In this document: positions 32,589-41,505 of the stretch, piece by piece
Layout: every line of letters starts with the position of its first letter
How positions within the stretch are numbered: position 1 is the stretch's first letter
Assembly: GCA_017478225.1 (NCBI GenBank)
Contig: JAFVDX010000001.1
Location: 1-64,000 of the forward strand
Reading direction: 5' to 3'
Origin: Paludibacteraceae bacterium
GTDB lineage: Bacteria; Bacteroidota; Bacteroidia; Bacteroidales; Paludibacteraceae
DNA length: 64,000 nucleotides
The notes under the pieces: generated by a model
Seen by the model: only the letters and a program-made list of their open reading frames with translations
Database searches by the model: none
Told to the model about the DNA's origin: nothing
Translations under genes and position numbers: made by a program

Positions 32589-34601
32589 TTATTTGTAGAA
32601 ATGCCATGCTAAACCGGCACGAAATACAATAGGATTATACCCATAACCCGGCATTGAAAAATATGTATGAGACCTCATCATGCTTTGATTCAAATGTTGA
32701 AGTTGCGCAAAAAACTTCAACCGTATGGCTCGCGCATAAAAACTGGCATAAACATTTATTATCGGATAGTTGCCTACCTTTTCTTCGTTTTGAACACAAA
32801 ATTGACCCGTGGCCGGATTTAATAAAGGGGCATAATACTTCGTGTTATAACGCAAGTCAACACCTATCTGCACATCTAACGCATGAAACCAACAATCTAA
32901 ATAATACCAATTGGCATATAATGCAATATCCGGCAAAGTGATAATATCAGATGTGCTCTTTTGCCACACTACATTATGGTCAAAATGAAACCATTTGGCT
33001 ATTACATTCAGAGTCGCATCAACCGCAATCACCTGTATATTTCCTCCTTTTTGGACAGGCAGACCATTGGAATCAAAATATATATAATTAGTCAAGTTCT
33101 CAAAACCTACTTTCACTTTAGGCACCACCCATTTGGTTGGGTAACTAACCTCTCCGCCCACATAAAAACGAAATGTTTTATTAAAATTATTGTTCCAAGT
33201 AAAATGATTCGAACGATAATTCTGAACAAACCAATTCGGCTTCTGATTCCTCACATACGCTTTAGCATTCAAGTACAGTGTATCTTTTCCGATTGGAAAT
33301 ACCCCATTGACATGCCCGTTAATCTTAAACTCTCCCAACTTATAGCCTGCCAAACATACATCTCCATCAAAACCATATCTGACCCATTTACCCGTATTCT
33401 TATATATCGCACCCCCTATCATGGTATTGTTCGTCCATTGAGCGGTCATGTTGGTATCTGTTTGTAAAGACAAAGTCCTCGATGTCAGTTCCGAAATAGA
33501 CAAGCCCAACATGGAAGAATCAGGATACAACGGTTTATCGGTTGGAGCCGTAAATCCGAATCGCTGAAATTCATTGGTTGCAAACACGGTAGCACCAAAA
33601 TGAAGCCATTTATTAAATTCTTCTTCAAAAGTAACTGCCAAAGTATTTCTTATACTCAGTTCATTAGCCGAATCGTTGGTTTGCGTGGTGTTGAAATAGT
33701 TGTTTTCATAAAACCCTTGTTGCGCGGCCTTTTCTACATATCTCTTTGTCGATTGATTGGTCTCGAAAGTATGTTGAAATGTTGTAACAGGTATATATTC
33801 TATAACTATTGAGTCTTTCATTTCGCCTTTGGGGTTGCTTGGATCCACAGGAACAGATATTTTTTTGTCTCTTTCCACACAAATACTGTAATGATGATTC
33901 AAAAAGCCCGATATATACTTATAACCAGACATAGCATTAAGATTTACAGGCAAGTCGCCTGACGCAATCTGCCCGCCTAACTCCTCTGGTCGTTGCAAGC
34001 CTCCATTTTCAAAATTGCTTAATTTATTAAACATCACTGCCGCATGAAGCCCATAATGAGTACCATTGTATGAACCGAAAATTGAGCCGTTAAAGCGTTT
34101 TCCTGCCTGATTTTGATACCTTCCTACTGAAGTCAGATAGTTGGCAGTAAGACCTAAATTAGTGCGACTATTCAAATTCCCAGTAAAAGCAAAATCAATA
34201 TCATTACCCTCTTTATAAGTCCCAAAACCCTTCTTATACGCTATCTTGCTATATGGTGTCGTTACATTATAAAATTGCACTTTACGAGATGTTAGTATAA
34301 ATGGCATATAGGCACGAGCAAACAAAAAATCAATATCTTCCTTTCTGTCGAACCATATCTTGCTCTCAATAGGAGAGACCAAGTTTCCATTATATGAGTT
34401 TGCTATGCTATAATCATTTATCACATCTCTCATAGGATAATTCAGAAAAGCGGTATCCACCCTACCAGAGTCAGCAATACCCATATCATTAGGTAAAGTC
34501 CATGTTTTTAGGACACTACGCACCTCCGGGTCTTTTGCGAATACATGCATACCCAAGCAAAAAACCAAGCAACAAAGCACTATTTTCCTAATATACAACA
34601 T
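32589..34601 (-). CDS. Putative outer-membrane porin (Porin_10 type)
   Basis: A 670-residue outer-membrane protein with a signal peptide (1-22) and alternating beta-strand pattern to an aromatic C-terminus (HFYK), as expected for barrel insertion. The sequence resembles the Bacteroidota putative porin family Porin_10. Motifs near the start include YPMRDVINDYSIANSYNGN. The substrate is unknown. It is monocistronic: its promoter ends only 5 bases before the ATG, so its mRNA is probably leaderless or nearly so. Confidence 0.8.
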   Translation of the reverse strand: MLYIRKIVLCCLVFCLGMHVFAKDPEVRSVLKTWTLPNDMGIADSGRVDTAFLNYPMRDVINDYSIANSYNGNLVSPIESKIWFDRKEDIDFLFARAYMPFILTSRKVQFYNVTTPYSKIAYKKGFGTYKEGNDIDFAFTGNLNSRTNLGLTANYLTSVGRYQNQAGKRFNGSIFGSYNGTHYGLHAAVMFNKLSNFENGGLQRPEELGGQIASGDLPVNLNAMSGYKYISGFLNHHYSICVERDKKISVPVDPSNPKGEMKDSIVIEYIPVTTFQHTFETNQSTKRYVEKAAQQGFYENNYFNTTQTNDSANELSIRNTLAVTFEEEFNKWLHFGATVFATNEFQRFGFTAPTDKPLYPDSSMLGLSISELTSRTLSLQTDTNMTAQWTNNTMIGGAIYKNTGKWVRYGFDGDVCLAGYKLGEFKINGHVNGVFPIGKDTLYLNAKAYVRNQKPNWFVQNYRSNHFTWNNNFNKTFRFYVGGEVSYPTKWVVPKVKVGFENLTNYIYFDSNGLPVQKGGNIQVIAVDATLNVIAKWFHFDHNVVWQKSTSDIITLPDIALYANWYYLDCWFHALDVQIGVDLRYNTKYYAPLLNPATGQFCVQNEEKVGNYPIINVYASFYARAIRLKFFAQLQHLNQSMMRSHTYFSMPGYGYNPIVFRAGLAWHFYK

Positions 34602-34606
34602 CAGCC

Positions 34607-34640
34607 TGCAAAATTACAAATTTTATATCATTCTCACAAA
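34607..34640 (-). promoter_or_regulatory. Porin promoter adjoining the start codon
   Basis: On the minus strand TTTG (34,637-34,640), 21 bases, then TAATTTTGC (34,607-34,615). The ATG begins at 34,601, so transcription should start within a few bases of it. Confidence 0.8.
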
Positions 34641-34644
34641 CTAC

Positions 34645-34675
34645 AAAAAAAGAGGCTACCAAGCCTGGTAACCTC
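34645..34675 (-). terminator. Terminator of the HU gene
   Basis: A 10-bp stem with one mismatch (34,652-34,661 with 34,666-34,675), loop AGCC, is followed on the minus strand by a T7 run (34,645-34,651). It lies between HU and the porin promoter. Confidence 0.9.
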
Positions 34676-34699
34676 CTTATCCCAAAGGATTTCTCTAAA

Positions 34700-34969
34700 T
34701 TAGAGAGCCTCAGCCAAAGCCTTACCTGCTTTGAATTTAGCCACCTTCTTTGCTGCGATTTTTATAGCCTTACCGGTTGCAGGATTAACGCCATTACGCT
34801 CTGCGCGCTCTGCTACAGAGAATGTACCAAAACCAATAAGTTGTACACTTTCACCTTTCTTCAAAGCACCGGAGATAGCACCTACGGCAGCATCCAATGC
34901 CTTAGCGGCAGCAGCTTTTGACAAGCCTGCCTCTGCTGCAACAGCAGCAACAAGTTCTTGTTTGTTCAT
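34700..34969 (-). CDS. hup: HU-family DNA-binding protein
   Basis: An 89-residue nucleoid protein that bends and compacts DNA. It has the family core GFGTFSVAERAERNGVNPATG (about 46-66), which includes the DNA-inserting proline region NPATG, and an N-terminal dimerisation helix pair MNKQELVAAVAAEAGLSK. It is unusually rich in Ala and Lys. It has a clear promoter at 35,041-35,072 and terminator at 34,645-34,675, so it is monocistronic. Confidence 0.95.
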   Translation of the reverse strand: MNKQELVAAVAAEAGLSKAAAAKALDAAVGAISGALKKGESVQLIGFGTFSVAERAERNGVNPATGKAIKIAAKKVAKFKAGKALAEAL

Positions 34970-35040
34970 AGTTGTTTTAGTTAAAATTAAACCGTTTAAT
35001 TTTTACGACTTCCTGAATCCCAATTCAGCGAAAATCGGTT

Positions 35041-35072
35041 GCAAATGTAGCACATATTTTTCATTCTGCAAA
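35041..35072 (-). promoter_or_regulatory. HU gene promoter
   Basis: On the minus strand TTTG (35,069-35,072), exactly 19 bases, then TACATTTGC (35,041-35,049). The leader is about 65 bases. Confidence 0.85.
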
Positions 35073-35095
35073 TTATTTCTCAAAAAAAAAGAACT

Positions 35096-35130
35096 TTTGT
35101 TTATTTTATAATAGTTTTTTGTAATTTTGC
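35096..35130 (+). promoter_or_regulatory. Promoter of the rhomboid operon
   Basis: TTTG (35,096-35,099), 22 bases, TAATTTTGC (35,122-35,130). The leader to the ATG at 35,241 is about 105 bases and A/T-rich. Confidence 0.65.
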
Positions 35131-35240
35131 ACACTTTTTGGACTTTACGGCACAAGTTACGAGTTTATTGGACGTACAAAAAAACTTATATACTTATTAT
35201 TAACCTTATTATTAACATTCATAATTAAATCATAATTCAC

Positions 35241-36107
35241 ATGAGTCAAAGCAGTTTATGGGATAGGCTTCCACAAGTATCAAAAAATTTAATAGTTATA
35301 AATTTCATTTGCTGGCTTGCAGACATGGTTCTTAGCCGCAGTATAGGTATAAACTTGAGCAATATATTAGGCTTACACTATTTTGGTTCTGATTCTTTTT
35401 ACCTCTGGCAACCATTTACCTATATGTTCATGCACGCCAATTTTGGCCATATATTCTTCAATATGTTCGCCGTACTTATGTTTGCTCCGCCATTGGAAGA
35501 ACGATGGGGAAGTAAGCGATTTCTGATATATTATCTTGTGAGCGGAATCGGTGCTGGTTTTGTGCAAGAGTTGGTATGGTGGCTTTTCGCTGGTCAGGCC
35601 GCCATGTGGGCTGTAACGATTGGGGCTTCAGGTGCCGTATTCGGAATACTATTCGCATTTGGTTGGCTATTCCCTGATGTAAAAATGTTTCTCCTCTTTG
35701 TTCCCATCCCAATTCCTGCCCGTATATTTGTTATTTTGTATGCTTTGTGCGAACTATGGCAAGGCATAGCACCCTCAGCAGGAGATAATGTGGCTCATTT
35801 TGCACATTTAGGCGGTATGTTGTTCGGATGGCTGCTCTTACTTTGGTGGAGACACAAAGACAAAGAAACCTTTTCTGCTACGCCATACGAGTCGAAACTA
35901 ACAAAATGGTGGAAAACAAAAAGGGCTGAACGCAAAAAAAATAATACAACCAAATATAGCAATTATCATTATCAAGATCCCGTAAAAGACAGTTATCAAG
36001 ACGATAAAACAGAAGAACAAAAAGAGAAAGACAGGATACTTGACAAAATAAAACATTACGGATACGATAGTCTCACAGATGACGAAAAAGGTAAGATATT
36101 CAAATAA
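35241..36107 (+). CDS. Rhomboid family intramembrane serine protease
   Basis: A 288-residue membrane protease that cleaves membrane segments of other proteins. About six membrane segments are present. The catalytic dyad is Ser130 in GASGAVFG and His186 in AHFAHLGG. MHANFGHIFFNM, with the conserved HxNxxH-like motif, lies near 65-75. A charged cytoplasmic tail follows from about residue 205. It heads a plus-strand run with the EEP, permease, GSCFA and small exported protein genes. Rhomboid and EEP genes downstream of HU are a common Bacteroidales arrangement. Confidence 0.9.
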   Translation: MSQSSLWDRLPQVSKNLIVINFICWLADMVLSRSIGINLSNILGLHYFGSDSFYLWQPFTYMFMHANFGHIFFNMFAVLMFAPPLEERWGSKRFLIYYLVSGIGAGFVQELVWWLFAGQAAMWAVTIGASGAVFGILFAFGWLFPDVKMFLLFVPIPIPARIFVILYALCELWQGIAPSAGDNVAHFAHLGGMLFGWLLLLWWRHKDKETFSATPYESKLTKWWKTKRAERKKNNTTKYSNYHYQDPVKDSYQDDKTEEQKEKDRILDKIKHYGYDSLTDDEKGKIFK

Positions 36108-36155
36108 CAAACAATAACAATAACAACAACAATAACAAAAAAAGTAACTACTTGA

Positions 36156-37238
36156 GTGAAATTAATTTCATTCATATTCAGAATTAGTTTGATTATCATC
36201 AATCTTATAGCCTTAATTTTATGGTTAATGGCTACAAGTGCGATGTACATATCACCTTCTCATTACAGCCTACCTGCCATCTTAGGGATAGGATACAACT
36301 ATATCTTACTTGCTAACTTCGTTTTGGCAATCATCTGGTTATTCACTAAACATAAGTTATATACCATCATCTTTTTTATTGGTTTGTTTCTTACTTTGCC
36401 TGCTACACGAAATTCTTTTAGTTTGGCAAGCGCAGAACATTCCGAGCAAAACAATAAGTCCATCAAAATAATGACATACAACACATTATGTTTAGGGAAA
36501 GAGTTAGATAAAGATCAATATAAAATTCTTAATTTCATAAAGTCACAAGATGCAGATATCGTTTGCCTTCAAGAAATCAAAACAAGCCAAAACAAAGGAC
36601 AATATTACTTGACATTAGAACAAGTGAAGGAAACTTTAGGTTATGAATATTCGTATGTTGACTACAAATTATATAACGGAGAACATAAATACGGGATGGC
36701 AGTATTTTCTCGTTTTCCCTTAATTAACAAACAAACTATACGCTATGAGTCACATTTCAACCAGTCAGATAGATGCGATGTAATAATTGATACTGATACT
36801 TTCCGTTTGATTAACAACCATCTTGAAAGCAATCAATTCACCAAAAGAGAATTAACTATTCCTCATATTCAATCGGAAGAAATAAAAGAGAGCGCCAATC
36901 ACATTACTCGAAAACTAACTTCTGCGTATCAAGTAAGAGCTCTTCAGGCGCAAAAAATCAGCCAAGAGATCAAACAATCGCCCTACCATGTTATAGTTTG
37001 CGGCGACTTTAACGATGTTCCTGTCAGTTATACCTACCGCACGATTAAAGGTAAATTGCGCGATAGTATGTTAGAAGCATGCCCACGACATCTATGCCCC
37101 ACTCTAAGTGTACATAATATAGGTATAAGAATTGATTACATACTACATTCAAACACCATGGTAGCAACTAATCATCAAGTGATAGATGCTCCTTATAGTG
37201 ATCACAAGCCCGTTATGGTAACCCTTGAGTGGAAATGA
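36156..37238 (+). CDS. Endonuclease/exonuclease/phosphatase family membrane protein
   Basis: A 360-residue protein with three N-terminal membrane segments (about 1-85) and a C-terminal EEP domain. Catalytic-type motifs are visible: MTYNTLCLG, IVCLQEIK (metal-binding Glu), CGDFNDVP (Asp and Asn) and the final SDHKPVMV (His). The fold covers nucleases and phosphodiesterases; the substrate is unknown, and a membrane-anchored phosphoesterase is the safest description. The start is a GTG at 36,156. Its stop overlaps the permease ATG (ATGA), showing an operon. Confidence 0.85.
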   Translation: MKLISFIFRISLIIINLIALILWLMATSAMYISPSHYSLPAILGIGYNYILLANFVLAIIWLFTKHKLYTIIFFIGLFLTLPATRNSFSLASAEHSEQNNKSIKIMTYNTLCLGKELDKDQYKILNFIKSQDADIVCLQEIKTSQNKGQYYLTLEQVKETLGYEYSYVDYKLYNGEHKYGMAVFSRFPLINKQTIRYESHFNQSDRCDVIIDTDTFRLINNHLESNQFTKRELTIPHIQSEEIKESANHITRKLTSAYQVRALQAQKISQEIKQSPYHVIVCGDFNDVPVSYTYRTIKGKLRDSMLEACPRHLCPTLSVHNIGIRIDYILHSNTMVATNHQVIDAPYSDHKPVMVTLEWK

Positions 37239-38500
37239 ATATAAAAATCATGCGCACAGAATATCAAATAGCAAAACGGATATCACAAAGCAATAATAAT
37301 GCCGATAAGACCATGTCAAAGCCCGCTATTAAAGTGGCGTTTCTGGGTATTGTGATTGGTATTATGGTAATGATACTAACCATATTTATCGCTATTGGAT
37401 TCAAGCGTGCAGTAACTGAAAAAGTAAGCGGGTTTGGCGGGGACATAAGAGTAGTAAATTACGACAAAAACCTCACCTATGAGATGCAACCTATTATTGC
37501 TAACGACTCTCTGATACATAAGATTCTTAATGTAAGTAATGTAAATAGCGCCGAGGTATTTATTACAAAGCCTGCAATGATTAAGACCAACGATAGTTTT
37601 GAAGGGATTGTATTAAAAGGTTATGTTATAGACTCGACACAAAACATACACGAAGGATGGCAATTTTTCCAAGATTGTCTTACGGATGGGCATCTACCTA
37701 AACAGAATCAAGACATTATCATATCAAAAACCACCGCAACAAGGCTCAAACTAAAGGTGGGTAATTCCATATTCTGCTATTTTATTAATGATCAAATACG
37801 CGCTCGCAAACTTAATATCACGGGTATATATGATAGTGGATTTGAAGAAGCAGACCGACAATTTGTTGTTGGCAACATAAAACTTCTGCAACAACTAAAT
37901 GGTTGGAACGGCTCGCAAGTGAGCGGAGTGGAGATAAGAATCAAAGACTTTAGCAAGTTAGACCAAACAACGACAAAGATTTATTACAAGACTGCAAATG
38001 TAGCAGATTCAGATGGTAATTTTCTTGACACACAAGACCTTCGTCAACTTAATGTTGCCATTTTTTCATGGTTAGCACTATTAGATATGGATGTATTAGT
38101 AATCATACTGCTTATGCTCATCGTTAGCGGATTTAACATCATATCGGGATTGATAATTCTTATTTTAGATCATGTACAACTCATAGGTACTCTAAAGGCA
38201 TTGGGGGCCAACAACACATTCATAAGTAAGATATTTCTTTGGCAATCGCTATTCCTGCTTATCAAAGGACTGTTTTGGGGAAATATATTAGGGCTCACAT
38301 TGGCTCTATTGCAATATCTATTTCATATTATACCACTTGATTCCACCACATATTATGTAAGTTATGTACCTATTTGTTTCCATTGGGGATGGTGGTTACT
38401 TCTTAATATAGGCACTCTTATCATCAGCATGCTTATTTTGCTCATTCCTACACAGATAATAGCAAGGATTTCACCTTCAGAAGTAATGAAATTTGATTAA
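37235..38500 (+). CDS. FtsX/LolC-E-type ABC transporter permease
   Basis: A 421-residue inner-membrane permease. One N-terminal membrane segment (about 35-58) is followed by a periplasmic domain and three C-terminal membrane segments ending in IARISPSEVMKFD, typical of LolC/LolE proteins. These extract lipoproteins from the inner membrane for the outer membrane, so this may supply that role. No LolD ATPase lies next to it. I chose the ATG at 37,235, which overlaps the previous stop as ATGA, rather than the GTG two codons earlier. Confidence 0.82.
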   Translation: MNIKIMRTEYQIAKRISQSNNNADKTMSKPAIKVAFLGIVIGIMVMILTIFIAIGFKRAVTEKVSGFGGDIRVVNYDKNLTYEMQPIIANDSLIHKILNVSNVNSAEVFITKPAMIKTNDSFEGIVLKGYVIDSTQNIHEGWQFFQDCLTDGHLPKQNQDIIISKTTATRLKLKVGNSIFCYFINDQIRARKLNITGIYDSGFEEADRQFVVGNIKLLQQLNGWNGSQVSGVEIRIKDFSKLDQTTTKIYYKTANVADSDGNFLDTQDLRQLNVAIFSWLALLDMDVLVIILLMLIVSGFNIISGLIILILDHVQLIGTLKALGANNTFISKIFLWQSLFLLIKGLFWGNILGLTLALLQYLFHIIPLDSTTYYVSYVPICFHWGWWLLLNIGTLIISMLILLIPTQIIARISPSEVMKFD

Positions 38501-38501
38501 C

Positions 38502-39440
38502 ATGAATTTACTTACATCAGTAAATATTGACAAGGCCCAAAGGCAAATAACCTATAACGATAAAATAATGCTTATAGGCTCTTGCTTTTCAGAGCATATA
38601 TATCACAAAATGCAATCGGCTTATCTTCATGCACAAGCCAATCCTTTTGGGATACTTTACAATCCCATGAGCATTGTTAGTTGCATCAAGGTATTATTGT
38701 CACCATCTGAACTCCCAAAGGCATTTTATTCTGACGGACTATGGCATTCGTGGCTTCATCACGGAAGTTTCTCTCAACCCGACTTGAAATCCTTTGAGAA
38801 AGCAATAGAACAAAGTATTAGTACAGGCAGAAAGATGCTTGAAGATGCTGATATCGTGATTTTTACTTTAGGCTCTGCATGGATCTATGAATTAAAAACC
38901 GACCACACTATAGTAGGCAATTGCCATAAGATGCCGCAGGATATGTTTGTCAGAAGAAGACTTGAGGTAAACGAAATCGTTACAGAATTTTGTCAATTGC
39001 TACAAAACACATCGTTACGAAACAAACAAATTATATTCACCATTTCTCCCATTAGACATATCAAAGATGGTTTACACGAGAACCAACTGAGCAAATCTAC
39101 TCTATTTTTGGCTATAGATAAGATACAAAAAGAGTTGAAAGATAATGTTAACATTGATTATTTTCCTGCATACGAAATAGTAACCGACGAGTTGCGAGAC
39201 TATAGGTTTTATGCCTCAGATATGTTGCATCCTTCAGAATTGGCTATAGAATATATATGGCAGCGATTTTCAGAGACATATTTCTCTAAGCAGACACAAA
39301 ATCTTATACGGCAAGCCAATCAATTGTATCTTAGACGCGAGCATCGCATTTTACATCCAAATACAGAAAGTGCCCAAAAGTTTATATCAGACACAGAAAG
39401 ACTTGCTAATCAACTAAAGAATATGGGTGTTGATTGCTAA
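38502..39440 (+). CDS. GSCFA domain protein
   Basis: A 312-residue protein of the GSCFA family, named for a conserved motif seen here as GSCFSEHI (about 29-36). LGSAWIYE (about 126-133) and ITFTISPIRHIKDG-like segment IIFTISPIRHIKDG are also typical, and DMLHPSELA fits an SGNH-hydrolase-like fold. The enzyme activity is not established. The ATG is one base after the permease stop; a TTG three codons upstream is less likely. It belongs to the rhomboid-to-exported-protein operon. Confidence 0.85.
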   Translation: MNLLTSVNIDKAQRQITYNDKIMLIGSCFSEHIYHKMQSAYLHAQANPFGILYNPMSIVSCIKVLLSPSELPKAFYSDGLWHSWLHHGSFSQPDLKSFEKAIEQSISTGRKMLEDADIVIFTLGSAWIYELKTDHTIVGNCHKMPQDMFVRRRLEVNEIVTEFCQLLQNTSLRNKQIIFTISPIRHIKDGLHENQLSKSTLFLAIDKIQKELKDNVNIDYFPAYEIVTDELRDYRFYASDMLHPSELAIEYIWQRFSETYFSKQTQNLIRQANQLYLRREHRILHPNTESAQKFISDTERLANQLKNMGVDC

Positions 39441-39480
39441 ATAAGACTTATGGCACAAAGTTTGATAATAAATGAGTATC

Positions 39481-39882
39481 ATGAGAAATCTGATGCTCAT
39501 TATATTATTTTTATGTTCGGCAGTTGTATTCTCACAAGAGACAACCGCCATACGCCCTATACGAACAGCAGAAGAAGAAGCACAAAAACGCACGCAACGG
39601 CTCTCAAGAGAGTTGCTGCTTGACTCTTTGCAACGCGATACAGTGTATCAGATAAACCTGATTTTTGCTAAGGAGCGCAGGGAGAATGAATTTTCAAAAA
39701 CAGATTATGCAAATAGGACAAAGCGATATAATTCAATGCTACAAAATGTATTGACCAAAGAACAATTTAGTCGTTTTTTGCAACTGCAACAACAAACCAC
39801 TGCACGACGCCAAGTGATGACAAGAGTGGTTTCAGCAAGAGATTCTATCATTAAAAAAACAATATCAGACAGCATCAAATAA
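39481..39882 (+). CDS. Small exported protein, unknown function
   Basis: A protein of 133 residues (136 from the alternative ATG at 39,472). An N-terminal signal peptide (about 1-19, ending VVFSQ) is followed by a highly charged helical region with Arg and Gln richness. The mature part, with LTKEQFSRFLQLQQQ, loosely resembles periplasmic Spy/LTXXQ-type proteins. I regard this as suggestive only. It is last in the rhomboid operon, and its stop codon lies in the loop of a terminator. Confidence 0.6.
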   Translation: MRNLMLIILFLCSAVVFSQETTAIRPIRTAEEEAQKRTQRLSRELLLDSLQRDTVYQINLIFAKERRENEFSKTDYANRTKRYNSMLQNVLTKEQFSRFLQLQQQTTARRQVMTRVVSARDSIIKKTISDSIK

Positions 39883-39894
39883 TGATGTTGTCTG
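39866..39894. terminator. Bidirectional terminator spanning a stop codon
   Basis: A 12-bp stem with one G-T wobble (39,866-39,877 with 39,883-39,894). The loop AATAA contains the TAA stop of the exported protein gene. A-run before and T-run after let it serve both convergent genes. Confidence 0.85.
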
Positions 39895-39916
39895 ATTGTT
39901 TTAAGTATCCTATTTG

Positions 39917-40564
39917 TTATTCTAAAGGAGGACGACGGTCAGTTACTCTACCCTCTTCGGCTTGTTGCTTCATATTTCCGATGATAGTATCCAAACGCCA
40001 TTCCAACAAGTTTTTATATGTTTTGAGAGTGATAAACCAATTGAAGAAGAAGCCAAAACGCACATTCAAATCTAATTGCAACTCTGTTAATTTTTCGCTT
40101 ATTGGTCGGACATGAAATGTTCCATTTGCCACTTTAAGCAGACTTCCAGAATAATCAATGTCTATTCTCGCATGCCTTACACCATCTTGAGTAATAGAGT
40201 CGGTATAAAGGCTGCTTATTTTCATATTTTTGAAGGTGTGAAACTTAGGAACAATAACATCAACAATAACATATCCATATCGAGTGGCAGGATCGTAGAA
40301 AGTTTCTTTATAACGAAGTTGTACAGAATTTTTCTCATCCACTTCTTCGTTTTCGACAGTGTCATTCGCTGATTTTTGATCACCTGTACCAATAAAAGCC
40401 CAATCGAAAAGTCGCAAAATATCTGTCTGCAAATCATAGGCAAAATGATCCACTACTTGGTTAACAGAATCTTTGGTTTGCTCTATTTGCACCACACCTT
40501 CTGAATGATATGTTCCTTTGGTATAAGTAGTGAAAACAGTTAAGAGAATAAATAAGAATTTCAT
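39917..40564 (-). CDS. Exported protein, unknown function
   Basis: A 215-residue protein with a short N-terminal signal peptide (about 1-17) and no membrane segment after it. I do not recognise the family. The body is beta-rich and ends with a long amphipathic helix (FFFNWFITLKTYKNLLEWRLDTIIG). This layout would suit an SRPBCC/START-like lipid-binding fold, but that is only a guess. It lies 11 bases after folD on the same strand and is probably co-transcribed. Confidence 0.55.
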   Translation of the reverse strand: MKFLFILLTVFTTYTKGTYHSEGVVQIEQTKDSVNQVVDHFAYDLQTDILRLFDWAFIGTGDQKSANDTVENEEVDEKNSVQLRYKETFYDPATRYGYVIVDVIVPKFHTFKNMKISSLYTDSITQDGVRHARIDIDYSGSLLKVANGTFHVRPISEKLTELQLDLNVRFGFFFNWFITLKTYKNLLEWRLDTIIGNMKQQAEEGRVTDRRPPLE

Positions 40565-40575
40565 ATTTGATTGAA

Positions 40576-41487
40576 TTATATTCGGTTATTTGTTTTATAT
40601 ACCTGCATAGTATTTTGCAGCAGTGAAGCAATCGTCATTGGTCCAACGCCACCGGGGACAGGGGTTATGTATGAACATTTGGGAGCAACATTTTCAAAAT
40701 CCACATCGCCTACCAATCGATACCCTTTTTCTTGTGAATTATCCTCTATTCTATTTATTCCTACATCTATTACTACTGCCCCTTCTTTTACCATATCTTG
40801 TTTGAGCAGATTAGGTTGTCCCGCTGCTACAATTATAATATCAGCACCAAGGCATATCTGCCTCAGATTACGGGTCTTACTATGGCATAAAGTTACAGTT
40901 GCATCGCCCAGTGTTTGCGAAGCCATCTTAGGTAACGACAAATAAGGTTTTTGCATAAGCAACATTGCCATAGGTTTGCCCACGATATTGCTTCTTCCAA
41001 TTATCACTACACTCTTTCCTTCTGTTTGAATATTATATCTTGATAGCAATTCTCTTATTCCCTTAGGAGTTGCGCTTACTACGGAAGGCATCCCTAATGC
41101 CGTTTTACCTACATTCATCGGGTGCAAACCATCAACATCTTTTTTATAGTTGATTGCTTGCATAATATGTGTTTCATTAAGATGCTCGGGCAATGGTAGT
41201 TGTACGATAAATCCATCAACAGAACTATCCTCATTGAGTTGTTCAATGGCTTTTATCACTTCCTCTTGTTTAACATCAGCCTCAAAGGAAATTTTTTTTG
41301 CTCTAAACCCTACTTGTTGGCACGCTTTGATTTTATTTCTCACATAGGTTTCAGAGGCAGGATTATGCCCAACAATGACAACAGCAAGGCATGGCGGTCT
41401 GCCACCTGCTTTGAGAATGTGCTCAACTTCGGTTTTTAGTTCCTGCCGAATATCAGCCGCTATTTGCCTACCGTCGATTATGGTCAT
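40576..41487 (-). CDS. folD: Methylenetetrahydrofolate dehydrogenase/cyclohydrolase
   Basis: Bifunctional cytoplasmic enzyme interconverting methylene-, methenyl- and formyl-tetrahydrofolate for purine and formyl-Met synthesis. At 303 residues it is slightly longer than usual. The catalytic YVRNKIKAC with the key Lys is near residue 50. VDGFIVQLPLPEH, KDVDGLHPMN, VIIGRSNIVGKPMA and PVPGGVGPMTI are all standard. It lies 18 bases after ffh in the same direction. Confidence 0.96.
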   Translation of the reverse strand: MTIIDGRQIAADIRQELKTEVEHILKAGGRPPCLAVVIVGHNPASETYVRNKIKACQQVGFRAKKISFEADVKQEEVIKAIEQLNEDSSVDGFIVQLPLPEHLNETHIMQAINYKKDVDGLHPMNVGKTALGMPSVVSATPKGIRELLSRYNIQTEGKSVVIIGRSNIVGKPMAMLLMQKPYLSLPKMASQTLGDATVTLCHSKTRNLRQICLGADIIIVAAGQPNLLKQDMVKEGAVVIDVGINRIEDNSQEKGYRLVGDVDFENVAPKCSYITPVPGGVGPMTIASLLQNTMQVYKTNNRI

Positions 41488-41505
41488 TGTTAGAAAATTG
41501 ACTTA

